A DNA stretch of 64,000 nt from Polaribacter sargassicola (GCF_021991835.1 NZ_JAHDAU010000001.1:248001-312000), one strand, 5' to 3'; positions 23,961-33,097 are shown, counted from the first letter of the stretch. Numbers and translations are program-made. Notes: generated by a model from the letters alone, not told the origin.

Positions 23961-24030
23961 CTTAGCCCTGATTGCAGTGGCATCCTTTTTGTTTTTCACA
24001 AAAAGATATAACGGAAAGCAGGAAATAGCT
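23961..24030 (-). repeat. 70-base dispersed repeat, copy 1
   Basis: Begins CTTAGCCCTGATTGCAGTGG and ends AACGGAAAGCAGGAAATAGCT, with an internal hairpin CTTTTTGT/ACAAAAAG. It differs from copy 2 (24843-24912) at one base. It begins 2 bases past the stop of the peroxiredoxin-like gene, so it forms its 3' UTR. Confidence 0.85.
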
Positions 24031-24031
24031 T

Positions 24032-24682
24032 CTAAGAAAGGGCTTTTAAAGCCTCAATAATTTCTTCTGGCTCAGAACGTGTTCTATAATCTACATTTAC
24101 ATAACTCCATTTAACAACTCCGTCTGTACCTAATATAAATGTAGCCGGAATTGGCAATATACTTGCGTTACCGTTATTAATTTTCTTTAAATCTAGATTA
24201 CGATCTACTCGCATATGTTCCATTAAAAATTCTGGAACTTCCCAAGCAACACCATATTGCGAAGCTACTTTTGCGTCTTGATCTGACAATACAATAAAAT
24301 CCATTTCATTAATTTCATTTTTTGTTAATGATCCGTCTGGCACTTCTGGACTGATTGCAACTAACTCTGCTCCTAGAGTATGAATTTCGCTTAATTTAGC
24401 TTGCAATGCTCTTAATTGTAAATTACAATACGGACACCAACTGCCTCGATAAAAAGTAACTACAAGAGGTCCTTTTTCTAATAAAGAAGACAAAGAAACT
24501 GAATCTCCTTTTGGGTTTGGTAGTTGAAAATCTGGTGCTTTTTCTCCTATTTTAATGGCGTCTTTTCCTTCTTGAAAAGATTTTGCTTTTGCTATAATAT
24601 CATCAACCCCTTTCATAAAATTAGGGTTATTTTTTCTTCCTGCTGCTATTTTTGCATCAGTTTGTTCTTTTAATGTTTTCAT
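24032..24682 (-). CDS. peroxiredoxin-like protein (AhpC/TSA thioredoxin fold)
   Basis: 216 residues. A helical N-terminal region (about 1-40) is followed by the thioredoxin fold APDFQLPNPKGDSVSLSSLL. The active-site loop reads TFYRGSWCPYCNLQLRALQ, a CxxC pair in place of the classic peroxiredoxin TxxC, as in the peroxiredoxin-like AhpC/TSA_2 group. It probably reduces peroxides or disulfides in the cytosol. It is a single gene bounded on both sides by copies of a 70-base repeat. Confidence 0.82.
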   Translation of the reverse strand: MKTLKEQTDAKIAAGRKNNPNFMKGVDDIIAKAKSFQEGKDAIKIGEKAPDFQLPNPKGDSVSLSSLLEKGPLVVTFYRGSWCPYCNLQLRALQAKLSEIHTLGAELVAISPEVPDGSLTKNEINEMDFIVLSDQDAKVASQYGVAWEVPEFLMEHMRVDRNLDLKKINNGNASILPIPATFILGTDGVVKWSYVNVDYRTRSEPEEIIEALKALS

Positions 24683-24842
24683 ATATTGTTTTAAGTTCTA
24701 TTTTTAACTTATACATAGACTATTAAAATACTTGGAATTTAAATTTAAAATACCTCGTTTTTAATTGACGTTAGCGAAGTTAATTCTTTACAACTAAAAG
24801 GAAAAACATCTGTTTCTAAATAACAAATAGTTAACAAATACA

Positions 24843-24912
24843 CTTAGCCCTGATTGCAGTGACATCCTTTTTGTTTTTCACAAAAAGATATAACGGAAAG
24901 CAGGAAATAGCT
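24843..24912 (-). repeat. 70-base dispersed repeat, copy 2
   Basis: Same as 23961-24030 at 69 of 70 bases and in the same orientation, 882 bases away. It lies 15 bases past the stop of the sugar-kinase gene, again in a 3' UTR position. With copy 1 it brackets the peroxiredoxin-like gene. Confidence 0.85.
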
Positions 24913-24927
24913 ACTAAAAACAAAAAA

Positions 24928-25932
24928 TTATCTCTTTATTTTTCCAGAAGTATCACCATCCATTAAACTGGTTACATTTTCTACAGAAACCATATTTACA
25001 TCGCCAAGAACGGTATGTTTTAAAGCACAAGCGGCTGTGGCAAAATTTAAAGCATCCATATCGTCTTTATAATGTAATAAACCATAAATAATACCCGATG
25101 CAAAAGCATCTCCTGTACCAACACGATCTATAACATGTGTAATATCTAATCTTTCTGCTTTTATAAATTGTTTTCCATCCCACATTTTACCTTGTATTTG
25201 TTGATGAGAAGCACTGATAGATTTTCTTGTTTTACCTACTACTTTTTCTATTCTTGGGTATTTGTCCATTAATAATTTAGCAGAAGCACTAAAACCGCCA
25301 CCTAATTCGCCAAGACCAAAAATTTCATGAATACCACGATTACTAGTAAGAACTATGTCTGTGTTTTTTACCAATTCTGGCATTACTTCTTGCATGGTTT
25401 TACCGTATTTCCACATATTATTACGAGAATTAATATCACCAGAAACCTTTATACCCATTTTATTAGCAGTTTTAATAGCATCTAAACAACATTGTGCTGC
25501 GCCTTCTGAAATAGCTGGTGTAATACCTGTGTAATGAAACCAATCTGCACCTTTAAGTACTTTTTTCCAATTTACCATGTGTGGTTCTATTAAAGAAAAA
25601 GCAGAACCTTCTCTTTCATAAATTACCTCACTAGGTCTGTGTACTGCTCCTTTTTCTAAAAAATACTTACCTAACATATTATCACCATAAACTACATCTA
25701 CAGTGCTTAACCAATGTTTACGTAAAAATTGTGTGGCTGCTTTACCAAGAGCATTGTCTGGAAAACGGGTTACATGCGCAGCTTTCATTCCTAAATATCC
25801 ACAAGAAATTCCTACGTTTGCTTCTCCTCCTCCAAACACAATATCAAAAGAACTTGCTTGAGAAAATTTTGTATATCCTGGTGGAGATAAGCGCATCATT
25901 ACTTCACCAAATGTAATTAGTTTTTTAGCCAC
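24928..25932 (-). CDS. PfkB-family sugar kinase, probably 2-dehydro-3-deoxygluconate kinase
   Basis: 334 residues of ribokinase fold. N-terminal LITFGEVMMRLSPPGYTKFS and FGGGEANVGISCGYLGM are typical of KDG kinases. The catalytic base and anion hole are in DRVGTGDAFASGIIYGLL near residue 272. It would make 2-keto-3-deoxy-6-phosphogluconate for the Entner-Doudoroff/uronate route. No aldolase or uronate gene is adjacent, so the substrate is inferred from sequence only. Confidence 0.8.
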   Translation of the reverse strand: MAKKLITFGEVMMRLSPPGYTKFSQASSFDIVFGGGEANVGISCGYLGMKAAHVTRFPDNALGKAATQFLRKHWLSTVDVVYGDNMLGKYFLEKGAVHRPSEVIYEREGSAFSLIEPHMVNWKKVLKGADWFHYTGITPAISEGAAQCCLDAIKTANKMGIKVSGDINSRNNMWKYGKTMQEVMPELVKNTDIVLTSNRGIHEIFGLGELGGGFSASAKLLMDKYPRIEKVVGKTRKSISASHQQIQGKMWDGKQFIKAERLDITHVIDRVGTGDAFASGIIYGLLHYKDDMDALNFATAACALKHTVLGDVNMVSVENVTSLMDGDTSGKIKR

Positions 25933-26060
25933 AATATTAAATTTTAATTTAGTTTATTATTTCTTGTTGAATGTATTTAAAAAACATGAAACACACAAAA
26001 ATTTAAAATCTAAAATTTAAGAATATGTTATTTTTTATGATATAATATTCTAAAAACACA

Positions 26061-26087
26061 AAAACCGAACATTTCTGTTCGGTTTTT
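26061..26087. terminator. bidirectional terminator downstream of hemD
   Basis: Eleven-base arms AAAACCGAACA/TGTTCGGTTTT with a 4-base loop and T runs on both strands. It ends the DUF4271-hemD unit. Confidence 0.9.
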
Positions 26088-26113
26088 CTCAATTTTAAAA
26101 GAATGTAAGTAAA

Positions 26114-26860
26114 TTATTTTTTATTTACTTCTTTAATATATTTATCTAAAGCCATTGTCATAGAAGGTGTTTCTGGTGATGGTGCAACAATATCGCATTT
26201 AAAACCAGCTTCTGTAACAGCTTTTATTGTAGAATTACCAAAAGCAGCTATTCTTGTTTTGTTTTGTTTAAAATCTGGAAAGTTCTTTAATAAAGACTCT
26301 ATACCAGATGGGCTAAAGAATACTAAAACGTCGTAAAAAACATTTTCTAAGTCAGATAAATCACTTACTACAGTTCTATATAAATCTAATCGAGTCCAAT
26401 TTATACCTAACTTATCTAATTCTTCAGGAATTAAAGGTTTTAATTTGTCTGAACTTGGTAATAAAAACTTTTCAGTTTTATGTTTCTTTATTAATTTTAA
26501 TAATTCTGTAAATGATCTAGGGCCAACATAAATTTTACGTTTTCTATAAACCACATACTTTTGTAAGTAATAAGCAACAGCTTCAGATTGACAGAAATAT
26601 TTCATATCATCTGGCACTCTAAAACGCATTTCTTCTGCAATTCTAAAGAAATGATCTACTGCATTTCTACTTGTTAAAATAATTGCACTAAAGTTTTTAA
26701 GATCAACTTTCTCTCCTCTAACTTCTTTTACAGGAATACCTTCTACATGAATAAAAGGTCTAAAATCTATCTTTACTTTTTGTTTATCAGATAAATCAAA
26801 GTAAGGAGAAGTTTCTGTCTTCGGTTTTGGTTGTGACACTAAAATTGTTTTCACTTTCAT
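26114..26860 (-). CDS. hemD: uroporphyrinogen-III synthase
   Basis: 248 residues, the size of HemD. It closes hydroxymethylbilane to uroporphyrinogen III in heme synthesis. The family is very divergent; helpful segments are AIILTSRNAVDHFF, the middle PSSDKLKPLIPEELDKLGI and VLVFFSPSGIESLL, followed by IAAFGNSTIKAVTEAG. The DUF4271 gene lies 16 bases upstream on the same strand, a pairing common in Bacteroidota. Confidence 0.88.
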   Translation of the reverse strand: MKVKTILVSQPKPKTETSPYFDLSDKQKVKIDFRPFIHVEGIPVKEVRGEKVDLKNFSAIILTSRNAVDHFFRIAEEMRFRVPDDMKYFCQSEAVAYYLQKYVVYRKRKIYVGPRSFTELLKLIKKHKTEKFLLPSSDKLKPLIPEELDKLGINWTRLDLYRTVVSDLSDLENVFYDVLVFFSPSGIESLLKNFPDFKQNKTRIAAFGNSTIKAVTEAGFKCDIVAPSPETPSMTMALDKYIKEVNKK

Positions 26861-26876
26861 ACGCTTCGTTTTGTAT

Positions 26877-27518
26877 TTAAAACATCAATTTAAACAGTAT
26901 AAATAAAGGTGCTATTTCGAAGCTGCAAATGTACAAAATAAAATAAAACAACTTACTAAAAATCAGCTTTTTATTATTTACAAAAATTAAGACCGAACGA
27001 AGAAAAAACAAAGCCCCTGAAAAACAGAGTAAAAAACCAATATTTACTCTAGAATACTCAAACAAAAAAAGAGCAAAAAGCAAGAAAAATGAAACAGAAT
27101 ATAAATAGCTTAGTTTAGACATTAAAAAAAAACCAATTATAGGTTTAATTTCAAACAACAAAGACATTAAAAATTCTAACCCTCTCTTAATCACAAAATA
27201 ACCAAGAACACCTAAAAAAATAAAACTAAAACTTATAGGACCTGATACAAAATTTAAAGAAAAAGAGAGACTTAAATAATATATAAGTAAAGAAAAAACT
27301 AGGGTTGAAAATAAAGAAGTTATTACCTGAAAAGAATCTAAAAAACTAATCTCTTCTTCCATTTCTTTAAGAATAAAACGTCTTTGAAACATTGATAAAG
27401 CATAGGATTCTAACTTTTTTGCATTTAATAGTTTTAAAAAAAAAACCATAGCAATAAGGGTTACCAACAATATGGTAATCCAATCAGAATTTAAACTTAT
27501 CCTTTCTAATACTTCCAC
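26877..27518 (-). CDS. DUF4271 membrane protein
   Basis: 213 residues with about six hydrophobic helices (roughly 16-33, 61-83, 92-110, 117-137, 140-155 and 190-210). No catalytic motif is visible. The length, helix pattern and place directly before hemD fit DUF4271, a Bacteroidota family of unknown function. It shares a short divergent promoter region with the glycosyltransferase gene. Confidence 0.72.
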   Translation of the reverse strand: MEVLERISLNSDWITILLVTLIAMVFFLKLLNAKKLESYALSMFQRRFILKEMEEEISFLDSFQVITSLFSTLVFSLLIYYLSLSFSLNFVSGPISFSFIFLGVLGYFVIKRGLEFLMSLLFEIKPIIGFFLMSKLSYLYSVSFFLLFALFLFEYSRVNIGFLLCFSGALFFLRSVLIFVNNKKLIFSKLFYFILYICSFEIAPLFILFKLMF

Positions 27519-27542
27519 CTTTTTGGTTTTATAATATTAACA

Positions 27543-27550
27543 CAAAATTA
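27543..27550 (-). promoter_or_regulatory. -7 box for the DUF4271-hemD unit
   Basis: The minus strand reads TAATTTTG, a full TAnnTTTG match, 24 bases before the ATG. It nearly touches the divergent box at 27565-27572. Confidence 0.45.
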
Positions 27551-27564
27551 GTAATTAAATCATG

Positions 27565-27572
27565 TATATTTG
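27565..27572 (+). promoter_or_regulatory. -7 box for the glycosyltransferase-pyrC unit
   Basis: TATATTTG, a full TAnnTTTG match, 26 bases before the ATG at 27599. Confidence 0.5.
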
Positions 27573-27598
27573 CCTACTTACCACATGAAATTTTATTT

Positions 27599-28321
27599 AT
27601 GTCAGACGCGTTAGTCATAATTCCTACCTATAACGAAAAAGAAAATATAAAAGCTATAATTACAGCTACTTTTAATCAAGAAAAAGATTTTGATATTTTA
27701 GTTGTTGATGATAACTCTCCTGATGGAACTGCTGAAATTGTAGAGGAGTTAATGCTAAAATTTCCTAATCGTCTTTTTATAGAAAAAAGAAAAGGCAAAA
27801 ATGGTTTAGGTACAGCTTATATTCATGGATTTAAATGGGCAATTGCAAAAAAATATGATTATATTATAGAAATGGATGCAGATTTTTCTCATAACCCAGA
27901 AGATTTAATCCGCTTGTATAATGCTTGTAAAAAAGAAAACGGAGATGTTTCCGTTGGCTCTAGATATGTTAACAATCAAGTAAATGTTGTTAATTGGGAT
28001 ATGAAAAGGTTATTACTTTCTTATTTTGCATCAAAATACGTACGTTTAGTAACTAAAATTCCTCTTTTTGATACTACAGCTGGTTTTGTTTGCTGGAAAA
28101 GAGAAGTATTAGAAACAATTAATCTAGACAAAATAAAGTTTGTAGGTTATGCTTTTCAAATAGAAATGAAGTTTAAAGCTTGGAAACATAACTTTAATAT
28201 AAAAGAAGTTTCTGTTATTTTTACAGACAGAACTTTAGGTACTTCTAAAATGAGTGGTAATATTGTTTATGAAGCTTTATTTGGAGTAATAAAAATGAGA
28301 TTAAAAGGTTTACCAAAATAA
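27599..28321 (+). CDS. family 2 glycosyltransferase, polyprenol monophosphomannose synthase type
   Basis: 240 residues, single GT-A domain with no C-terminal membrane part. The N-terminus ALVIIPTYNEKENIKAII, VVDDNSPDGTAEI and EMDADFSHNPEDL (the DxD-type site) match dolichyl/polyprenyl-phosphate mannosyltransferases. Such enzymes move mannose from GDP-mannose to a lipid carrier at the inner membrane. It is first in a unit with pyrC (10 bases) and a DUF4296 lipoprotein. Confidence 0.85.
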   Translation: MSDALVIIPTYNEKENIKAIITATFNQEKDFDILVVDDNSPDGTAEIVEELMLKFPNRLFIEKRKGKNGLGTAYIHGFKWAIAKKYDYIIEMDADFSHNPEDLIRLYNACKKENGDVSVGSRYVNNQVNVVNWDMKRLLLSYFASKYVRLVTKIPLFDTTAGFVCWKREVLETINLDKIKFVGYAFQIEMKFKAWKHNFNIKEVSVIFTDRTLGTSKMSGNIVYEALFGVIKMRLKGLPK

Positions 28322-28330
28322 AATTGCAAG

Positions 28331-29668
28331 ATGAATTCTTACTTAATAAAAAACGCAACAATAGTAAATGAAAACAATACTTTTAAAGGTGATGTTTTAA
28401 TTGAAAATGAAATTATAAAAGAAATTGCAGCAGAAATAACAACAGCAAAAAATGCTACTATTATTGATGCTGAAGGAAAAACTTTAATTCCTGGTTTTAT
28501 TGATGATCAGGTGCATTTTAGAGAGCCTGGTTTAACACACAAAGCAAATATAGAAACAGAAAGTAGGGCTGCAGTTGCTGGCGGAATTACTACTTTTATA
28601 GAAATGCCAAACACTGTACCACAAGCTACAACACAAGATTTATTAGAAGATAAATTTAAAATTGCTGCTAAAGATTCTTACGCAAATTATTCTTTTATGT
28701 TTGGTGGAACCAATGATAATTTAGAAGAATTATTAAAGACAGATCCAAAAAAAGTTGCAGGAATTAAGTTGTTCTTGGGTTCTTCTACAGGAAATATGTT
28801 AGTTGATAATGAAGCTGTTTTAGAAAAAATTTTCTCATCAACAAAAATGATTATTTCTGTACATTGTGAAGATGAAGCAACTATTAGAAAAAACACACAA
28901 GAGTTTAAAGATAAATATGGCGATGACATTCCTGTAAAATACCATCCAATTATTAGAAGCGAAGAAGCTTGTTATTTATCCTCTTCTAAAGCTATAGAAT
29001 TGGCTAAAAAAACAGGTGCAAGATTGCATATTTTTCATCTATCAACTGCTAAAGAAACAGAGTTATTTAGAAACGACATCCCGTTAGAAGAAAAACAAAT
29101 TACAGCAGAAGTTTGTGTGCATCATTTATGGTTTTCTGATAAAGATTATGAAGAAAAAGGAACACATATAAAATGGAATCCGGCTGTAAAAACTGAAACC
29201 GACAGACAAGGTTTATGGAAAGCTTTTTTAGATGATAGAATTGATGTTTTAGCAACAGACCACGCACCACATACGTTAGAAGAAAAAGATAACGTATACA
29301 CAAAAGCACCAAGTGGCGGACCTTTAGTACAACATGCCGTAATTGCTATTTTAGAAAAAGTAAAAGAAGGTGTAATTTCTATTGAAAAAGCTGTTGAAAA
29401 GATGAGTCATAATCCAGCAAAATTATTTCAAATAGAAAAAAGAGGTTTTGTTAAAGAAGGTTATTTTGCCGATTTAGTTTTAATTGACACAAACAAACCT
29501 CAAACAGTTTCTAAAGACAATATTTTATATAAATGTGGTTGGTCTCCTTTTGAAGGCACAACTTTTTCTTCTACTATAACACATACTTTTGTAAACGGAA
29601 AACTAATATACAACAATGGTGTATTTGACGACCAAACAAAAGGTAAACGACTTACTTTTAACAGATAA
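28331..29668 (+). CDS. pyrC: dihydroorotase with QxH in place of HxH
   Basis: 445 residues of the class I amidohydrolase type. It cyclises carbamoyl-aspartate in pyrimidine synthesis. The metal-site region reads IDDQVHFREPGLTHK: residue 60 is Gln where the first His of the HxH pair is usual, with His62 kept. The likely carboxylated Lys (GIKLFLGSST), His in SVHCED and HIFHLSTAKE, and catalytic Asp in LATDHAPHTLEEK are all present. It lies between a glycosyltransferase and DUF4296, whose ATG is 1 base past this stop. Confidence 0.88.
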   Translation: MNSYLIKNATIVNENNTFKGDVLIENEIIKEIAAEITTAKNATIIDAEGKTLIPGFIDDQVHFREPGLTHKANIETESRAAVAGGITTFIEMPNTVPQATTQDLLEDKFKIAAKDSYANYSFMFGGTNDNLEELLKTDPKKVAGIKLFLGSSTGNMLVDNEAVLEKIFSSTKMIISVHCEDEATIRKNTQEFKDKYGDDIPVKYHPIIRSEEACYLSSSKAIELAKKTGARLHIFHLSTAKETELFRNDIPLEEKQITAEVCVHHLWFSDKDYEEKGTHIKWNPAVKTETDRQGLWKAFLDDRIDVLATDHAPHTLEEKDNVYTKAPSGGPLVQHAVIAILEKVKEGVISIEKAVEKMSHNPAKLFQIEKRGFVKEGYFADLVLIDTNKPQTVSKDNILYKCGWSPFEGTTFSSTITHTFVNGKLIYNNGVFDDQTKGKRLTFNR

Positions 29669-29669
29669 C

Positions 29670-30098
29670 ATGAAAAAAATAAGCTATTTATTACTCTTTG
29701 TTTTTTTGGTTTCTTGCACAAGTAATACTATTTTTAAAAAACCAGAAGATCTAATACCGAAAGATACAATGATGCTATTAATAGAAGACATGATGATAGC
29801 TTCTTCTTCTAAATTTGTAAAAAACAAAAACAACGAATCTAAGATTAATTACATGTCTTTTGTGTACGATAAATATAAAATTGATAGTTCTCGTTTTAAA
29901 AGAAGTAATTTTTACTACATTTCTGAAATAGATTTATACGGTGAAATGATAGATGATGTTAAAAAGCGATTGGAAGAAAAAAAATCTTTTTACAAAAAAA
30001 TAAGCGATAAAAAAGATTCTATTACAAACGATTCTATACTTAAAAGTAATAAAATATTACTAAAAGTAGACAGCATTAAAGGTCTTAAAAAGAAGTAA
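29670..30098 (+). CDS. DUF4296 lipoprotein
   Basis: 142 residues from the ATG at 29670, 1 base after the pyrC stop. A lipoprotein signal is clear (SYLLLFVFLVSC, Cys at about 17). The rest is short, charged and helical with the segment ALIEDM-like LLIEDMMIASSS and YDKYKIDSSRFKRSNFYY typical of DUF4296. The function is unknown. The 3' end overlaps the convergent epimerase gene by 14 bases. Confidence 0.8.
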   Translation: MKKISYLLLFVFLVSCTSNTIFKKPEDLIPKDTMMLLIEDMMIASSSKFVKNKNNESKINYMSFVYDKYKIDSSRFKRSNFYYISEIDLYGEMIDDVKKRLEEKKSFYKKISDKKDSITNDSILKSNKILLKVDSIKGLKKK

Positions 30099-31086
30099 AA
30101 TTTTTACACACTCTTTTTATTACTTCTTCAATTTTTTCAAACTGAAAAGGTAACATATTTTCAATTTTTTCTGATGAATATCTAGATACAGAATGTGCAC
30201 TTTTTGCAGAGTATTTACTTAAAAGAGGTGCTTTTTTTGTTAATAAAGATATCAACCAAGAAATTCTCCAAAAAATATTAGTTTGCCAAGGTTTTATTTT
30301 TTTAGAAGGCATTTTTTTACCAAAAAAAGTAGCCATCATATAAAAAATTTCTTTAAAAGATTTGTTTTCAGAAACCAATATAAAACGTTCATTTTTTATA
30401 TTAGAATTCATCAACTTAACCATTACTTCTACTACATCTTTTACACCAACAAAACCAGTAATACCTTCTGTATAATATTTAAATCCTTTATAAATTTGAG
30501 AGAATAATTTACTAGAACCTTGTTGCCAAAAACCACTTCCTAAAATTACACCTGGGTTTACAATAACTACATCAACTCCTTCTTGGCTTGCTCTCCAAAT
30601 TTCCATTTCTGCTCCAAATTTAGTAATTGAGTAACCGCTATTATCATTCTCTTTATTCCATTCATTTTCTTCTGTAATTAAACCTCCTTTTAAAGAATCG
30701 CCAACAGAAGCAATAGAACCTACAAAACAAATTTTATCAATTTTGGCATCAATAGCAAGATTTACAATAATTGCTGTTCCATGAATATTTATTTTTCGCA
30801 TTTCTCTATAATCTTTAGGATTAAAAGAAATTAATGCAGCACAATGATATACTTTTTTAACACCAACAAAAGCCGGAATCATAGAAGGCACTTCTGTAAC
30901 ATCAGCTTTAAACCACTCTATTTTAGAAATTAGAGAATCATCATCAGTATAAAAAGAAAAAACTTCTTTTACTTTTTTTATTTTCTCTTTGGTGCGATAT
31001 ATAGCACGTACTTTTTCATCATTTTTAATTAAATGATATAATAAATGTGCACCAACCAAACCTGTTCCTCCGGTAACTAAAATCAT
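30085..31086 (-). CDS. NAD-dependent epimerase/dehydratase family protein (extended SDR)
   Basis: 333 residues. The nucleotide site is VTGGTGLVGAHLLYHL at the N-terminus and the active-site YxxxK is in SGYSITKFGAEMEIWRA. The segment IVNPGVILGSGFW follows. The family covers sugar-nucleotide epimerases, dihydroflavonol-type reductases and others; the substrate cannot be told. It overlaps the convergent DUF4296 gene by 14 bases and is divergent from tyrS. Confidence 0.82.
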   Translation of the reverse strand: MILVTGGTGLVGAHLLYHLIKNDEKVRAIYRTKEKIKKVKEVFSFYTDDDSLISKIEWFKADVTEVPSMIPAFVGVKKVYHCAALISFNPKDYREMRKINIHGTAIIVNLAIDAKIDKICFVGSIASVGDSLKGGLITEENEWNKENDNSGYSITKFGAEMEIWRASQEGVDVVIVNPGVILGSGFWQQGSSKLFSQIYKGFKYYTEGITGFVGVKDVVEVMVKLMNSNIKNERFILVSENKSFKEIFYMMATFFGKKMPSKKIKPWQTNIFWRISWLISLLTKKAPLLSKYSAKSAHSVSRYSSEKIENMLPFQFEKIEEVIKRVCKNFTSF

Positions 31087-31119
31087 ACGGCTAATTTATG
31101 ATTTTTTCATTGATAAGTT

Positions 31120-31127
31120 TATCTTTG
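31120..31127 (+). promoter_or_regulatory. -7 box upstream of tyrS
   Basis: TATCTTTG, a full TAnnTTTG match. The ATG lies 126 bases downstream, so tyrS would have a leader of about 120 bases; I see no known riboswitch or T-box in it. Confidence 0.45.
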
Positions 31128-31253
31128 CGCTACGAAAATGGTAAATGATTAATTGCCATAAAAGCGTTAAATTAAAGATACCGAACGTATATATAAGTTT
31201 CGAAAACATTGATTTAACACACCTATTTAAAATTGAATTAATTTAGATTTATA

Positions 31254-32546
31254 ATGACAAACTTTGTTGAAGAATTACGCTGGCGTGGACTATTGCATGA
31301 TATTATGCCAGACACGGAAGAATATTTATTAAAAAATAAAACCGCTGGTTATATCGGTTTTGATCCTACTGCAGATTCTCTACACATTGGTAGTTTGGTT
31401 CAAATTTTTATTTTAAAACACTTTCAAAACGCAGGGCATAATCCTATTGCTTTAATTGGTGGTGCAACAGGTATGGTTGGTGATCCTTCTGGTAAATCTG
31501 CAGAAAGAAACTTATTAGACGAAGCAACTTTAGAAAAAAATATTGCAGGTGTTAGAGAAAATTTAGAGCGTTATTTAGATTTTGATGCAACTGCAGAAAA
31601 CAAAGCAGAATTGGTTAATAATTACGATTGGATGAAAGATATTTCGTTAATCGATTTTGTTAGAGATACAGGTAAACATATTACTGTAAACTACATGATG
31701 GCTAAAGATTCTGTAAAAAAACGTTTAAGCTCAGAATCTTCTGTAGGTATGAGTTTTACAGAATTTACATATCAGTTATTTCAAGGATACGATTTTTATC
31801 ACCTATACAAAGAGAAAAATTGTATGCTACAAATGGGTGGTTCTGATCAATGGGGAAATATTACCACTGGTACAGAATTAATCCGTAGAAAAGCACAAGG
31901 AAAAGCGTACGCAATTACAGTGCCTTTAGTTACAAAAGCAGATGGAACAAAATTTGGTAAGACAGAAGGTGGTAATGTTTGGTTAAATGCAGACAGAACA
32001 TCGCCTTACAAATTTTACCAATATTGGTTAAATTCTTCTGATGAAGATGCAGAAAATTTTATTAAAAAGTTTACATTTTTAGATAAAGAAACTATAGAGA
32101 ATTTAATTGCAGAACATAAAGAAAATCCGCATTTACGTTTATTGCAGAAAAAATTAGGAGAAGAAGTTACTATTTTAACTCATGGAAAAGAAGCTTATAA
32201 AAATGCTTTAAAAGCTTCTACTATTTTATTTGGAAAATCTACAGCTTCTGATTTAAAATCTTTAGATGAACAAACTTTTTTAGACGTGTTTGATGGTGTA
32301 CCACAAGCTACAGTTTCTGCTACAGACATAGAAGAAGGTTTAGATATGATTGGAGCTTTAGCTGCAAAAACAAACTTCTTAAAATCTAACGGAGACGCAA
32401 GAAGAGCATTAAAAGAAAATGCAATTTCTGTAAATAAAGAAAAAGTAAAAGAAGATTACTCTATTACAAAAGAAGATTTAATAGCTAATAAATATGTGCT
32501 TTTACAAAGAGGTAAAAAAACGTATTATTTATTAAGTGTAGAGTAA
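31254..32546 (+). CDS. tyrS: tyrosyl-tRNA synthetase
   Basis: 430 residues, normal length. Class I synthetase: the HIGH-like motif is SLHIGSLVQIF, the tyrosine site includes GYIGFDPTAD and QGYDFYHLY, QMGGSDQWGNITTG is typical, and the KMSKS counterpart is KFGKTEGGNVW. A C-terminal S4 RNA-binding domain covers about 360-430. It is a single gene with a strong terminator right after. Confidence 0.95.
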   Translation: MTNFVEELRWRGLLHDIMPDTEEYLLKNKTAGYIGFDPTADSLHIGSLVQIFILKHFQNAGHNPIALIGGATGMVGDPSGKSAERNLLDEATLEKNIAGVRENLERYLDFDATAENKAELVNNYDWMKDISLIDFVRDTGKHITVNYMMAKDSVKKRLSSESSVGMSFTEFTYQLFQGYDFYHLYKEKNCMLQMGGSDQWGNITTGTELIRRKAQGKAYAITVPLVTKADGTKFGKTEGGNVWLNADRTSPYKFYQYWLNSSDEDAENFIKKFTFLDKETIENLIAEHKENPHLRLLQKKLGEEVTILTHGKEAYKNALKASTILFGKSTASDLKSLDEQTFLDVFDGVPQATVSATDIEEGLDMIGALAAKTNFLKSNGDARRALKENAISVNKEKVKEDYSITKEDLIANKYVLLQRGKKTYYLLSVE

Positions 32547-32569
32547 TTTATAAATATTATAAAACTAAA

Positions 32570-32598
32570 AAAAGAGCTGAAGATGATTCAGCTCTTTT
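32570..32598 (+). terminator. Rho-independent terminator after tyrS
   Basis: Twelve-base arms AAAAGAGCTGAA/TTCAGCTCTTTT, 5-base loop, T run. T-rich also on the minus strand. Confidence 0.9.
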
Positions 32599-32650
32599 TT
32601 CTTTTCAACTACATTCACAAACTCCCCCAAGATTGCTTTCAATCATTATA

Positions 32651-33097
32651 TTACTCTTTAATAATTTTTTGCCAATTTTTATCAGCCTTATTTTTTAATT
32701 CTTCTGCTCCTTCTTTCTCCCAAAGTTCTAACGTATTTATTCCCCAAGAATTGTAAAATAAATAAATTTTTCCGTCTCTTATTTCAAATGTTTTAGGGTC
32801 TATAGATACTTTGTCTCCTTTTGCGCCTATTGCATATGCACAATAACCACCATAAGCAGGTATATATTTTTCTGGTGATTTTTTAAAAATCTCTAAATTT
32901 TCTTTAGATACAAATTTGTATTTTACACCATCATGCGCTGTTGTAAATTTTTTATCTCCTTTAACAGCTTTGTTTTTAAAATACATAACTACATCGTAGC
33001 CTTCTGCAACATAGCCTTTTTGAATATTATAACTGTTTTTTTGAGAAAATAAAGATGTTGATACTACTAAAAATAGAATTGTTAAATAAGGTTTCAT
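32651..33097 (-). CDS. secreted YHS-domain protein
   Basis: 148 residues with a signal peptide (about 1-18, ending SLFSQ). The YHS-type core covers about 30-90: VAEGYDVVMYFKNKAVKGD, then FVSKENLEIFKKSPEKYIPA and YGGYCAYA, a single conserved Cys. YHS domains bind metals, often copper or heavy metals, in other proteins; here the role is unknown. It probably acts in the periplasm. It follows the LuxE-like gene on the same strand after 42 bases. Confidence 0.8.
   Translation of the reverse strand: MKPYLTILFLVVSTSLFSQKNSYNIQKGYVAEGYDVVMYFKNKAVKGDKKFTTAHDGVKYKFVSKENLEIFKKSPEKYIPAYGGYCAYAIGAKGDKVSIDPKTFEIRDGKIYLFYNSWGINTLELWEKEGAEELKNKADKNWQKIIKE

Noticed and set aside
23961-24912. Composite transposon carrying the peroxiredoxin-like gene
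   Set aside because: The flanking repeats are a 70-base dispersed family with no transposase, and no target duplication is visible.
31128-31253. T-box or riboswitch in the tyrS leader
   Set aside because: No T-box motif, specifier stem or terminator-antiterminator pair is visible in the leader.
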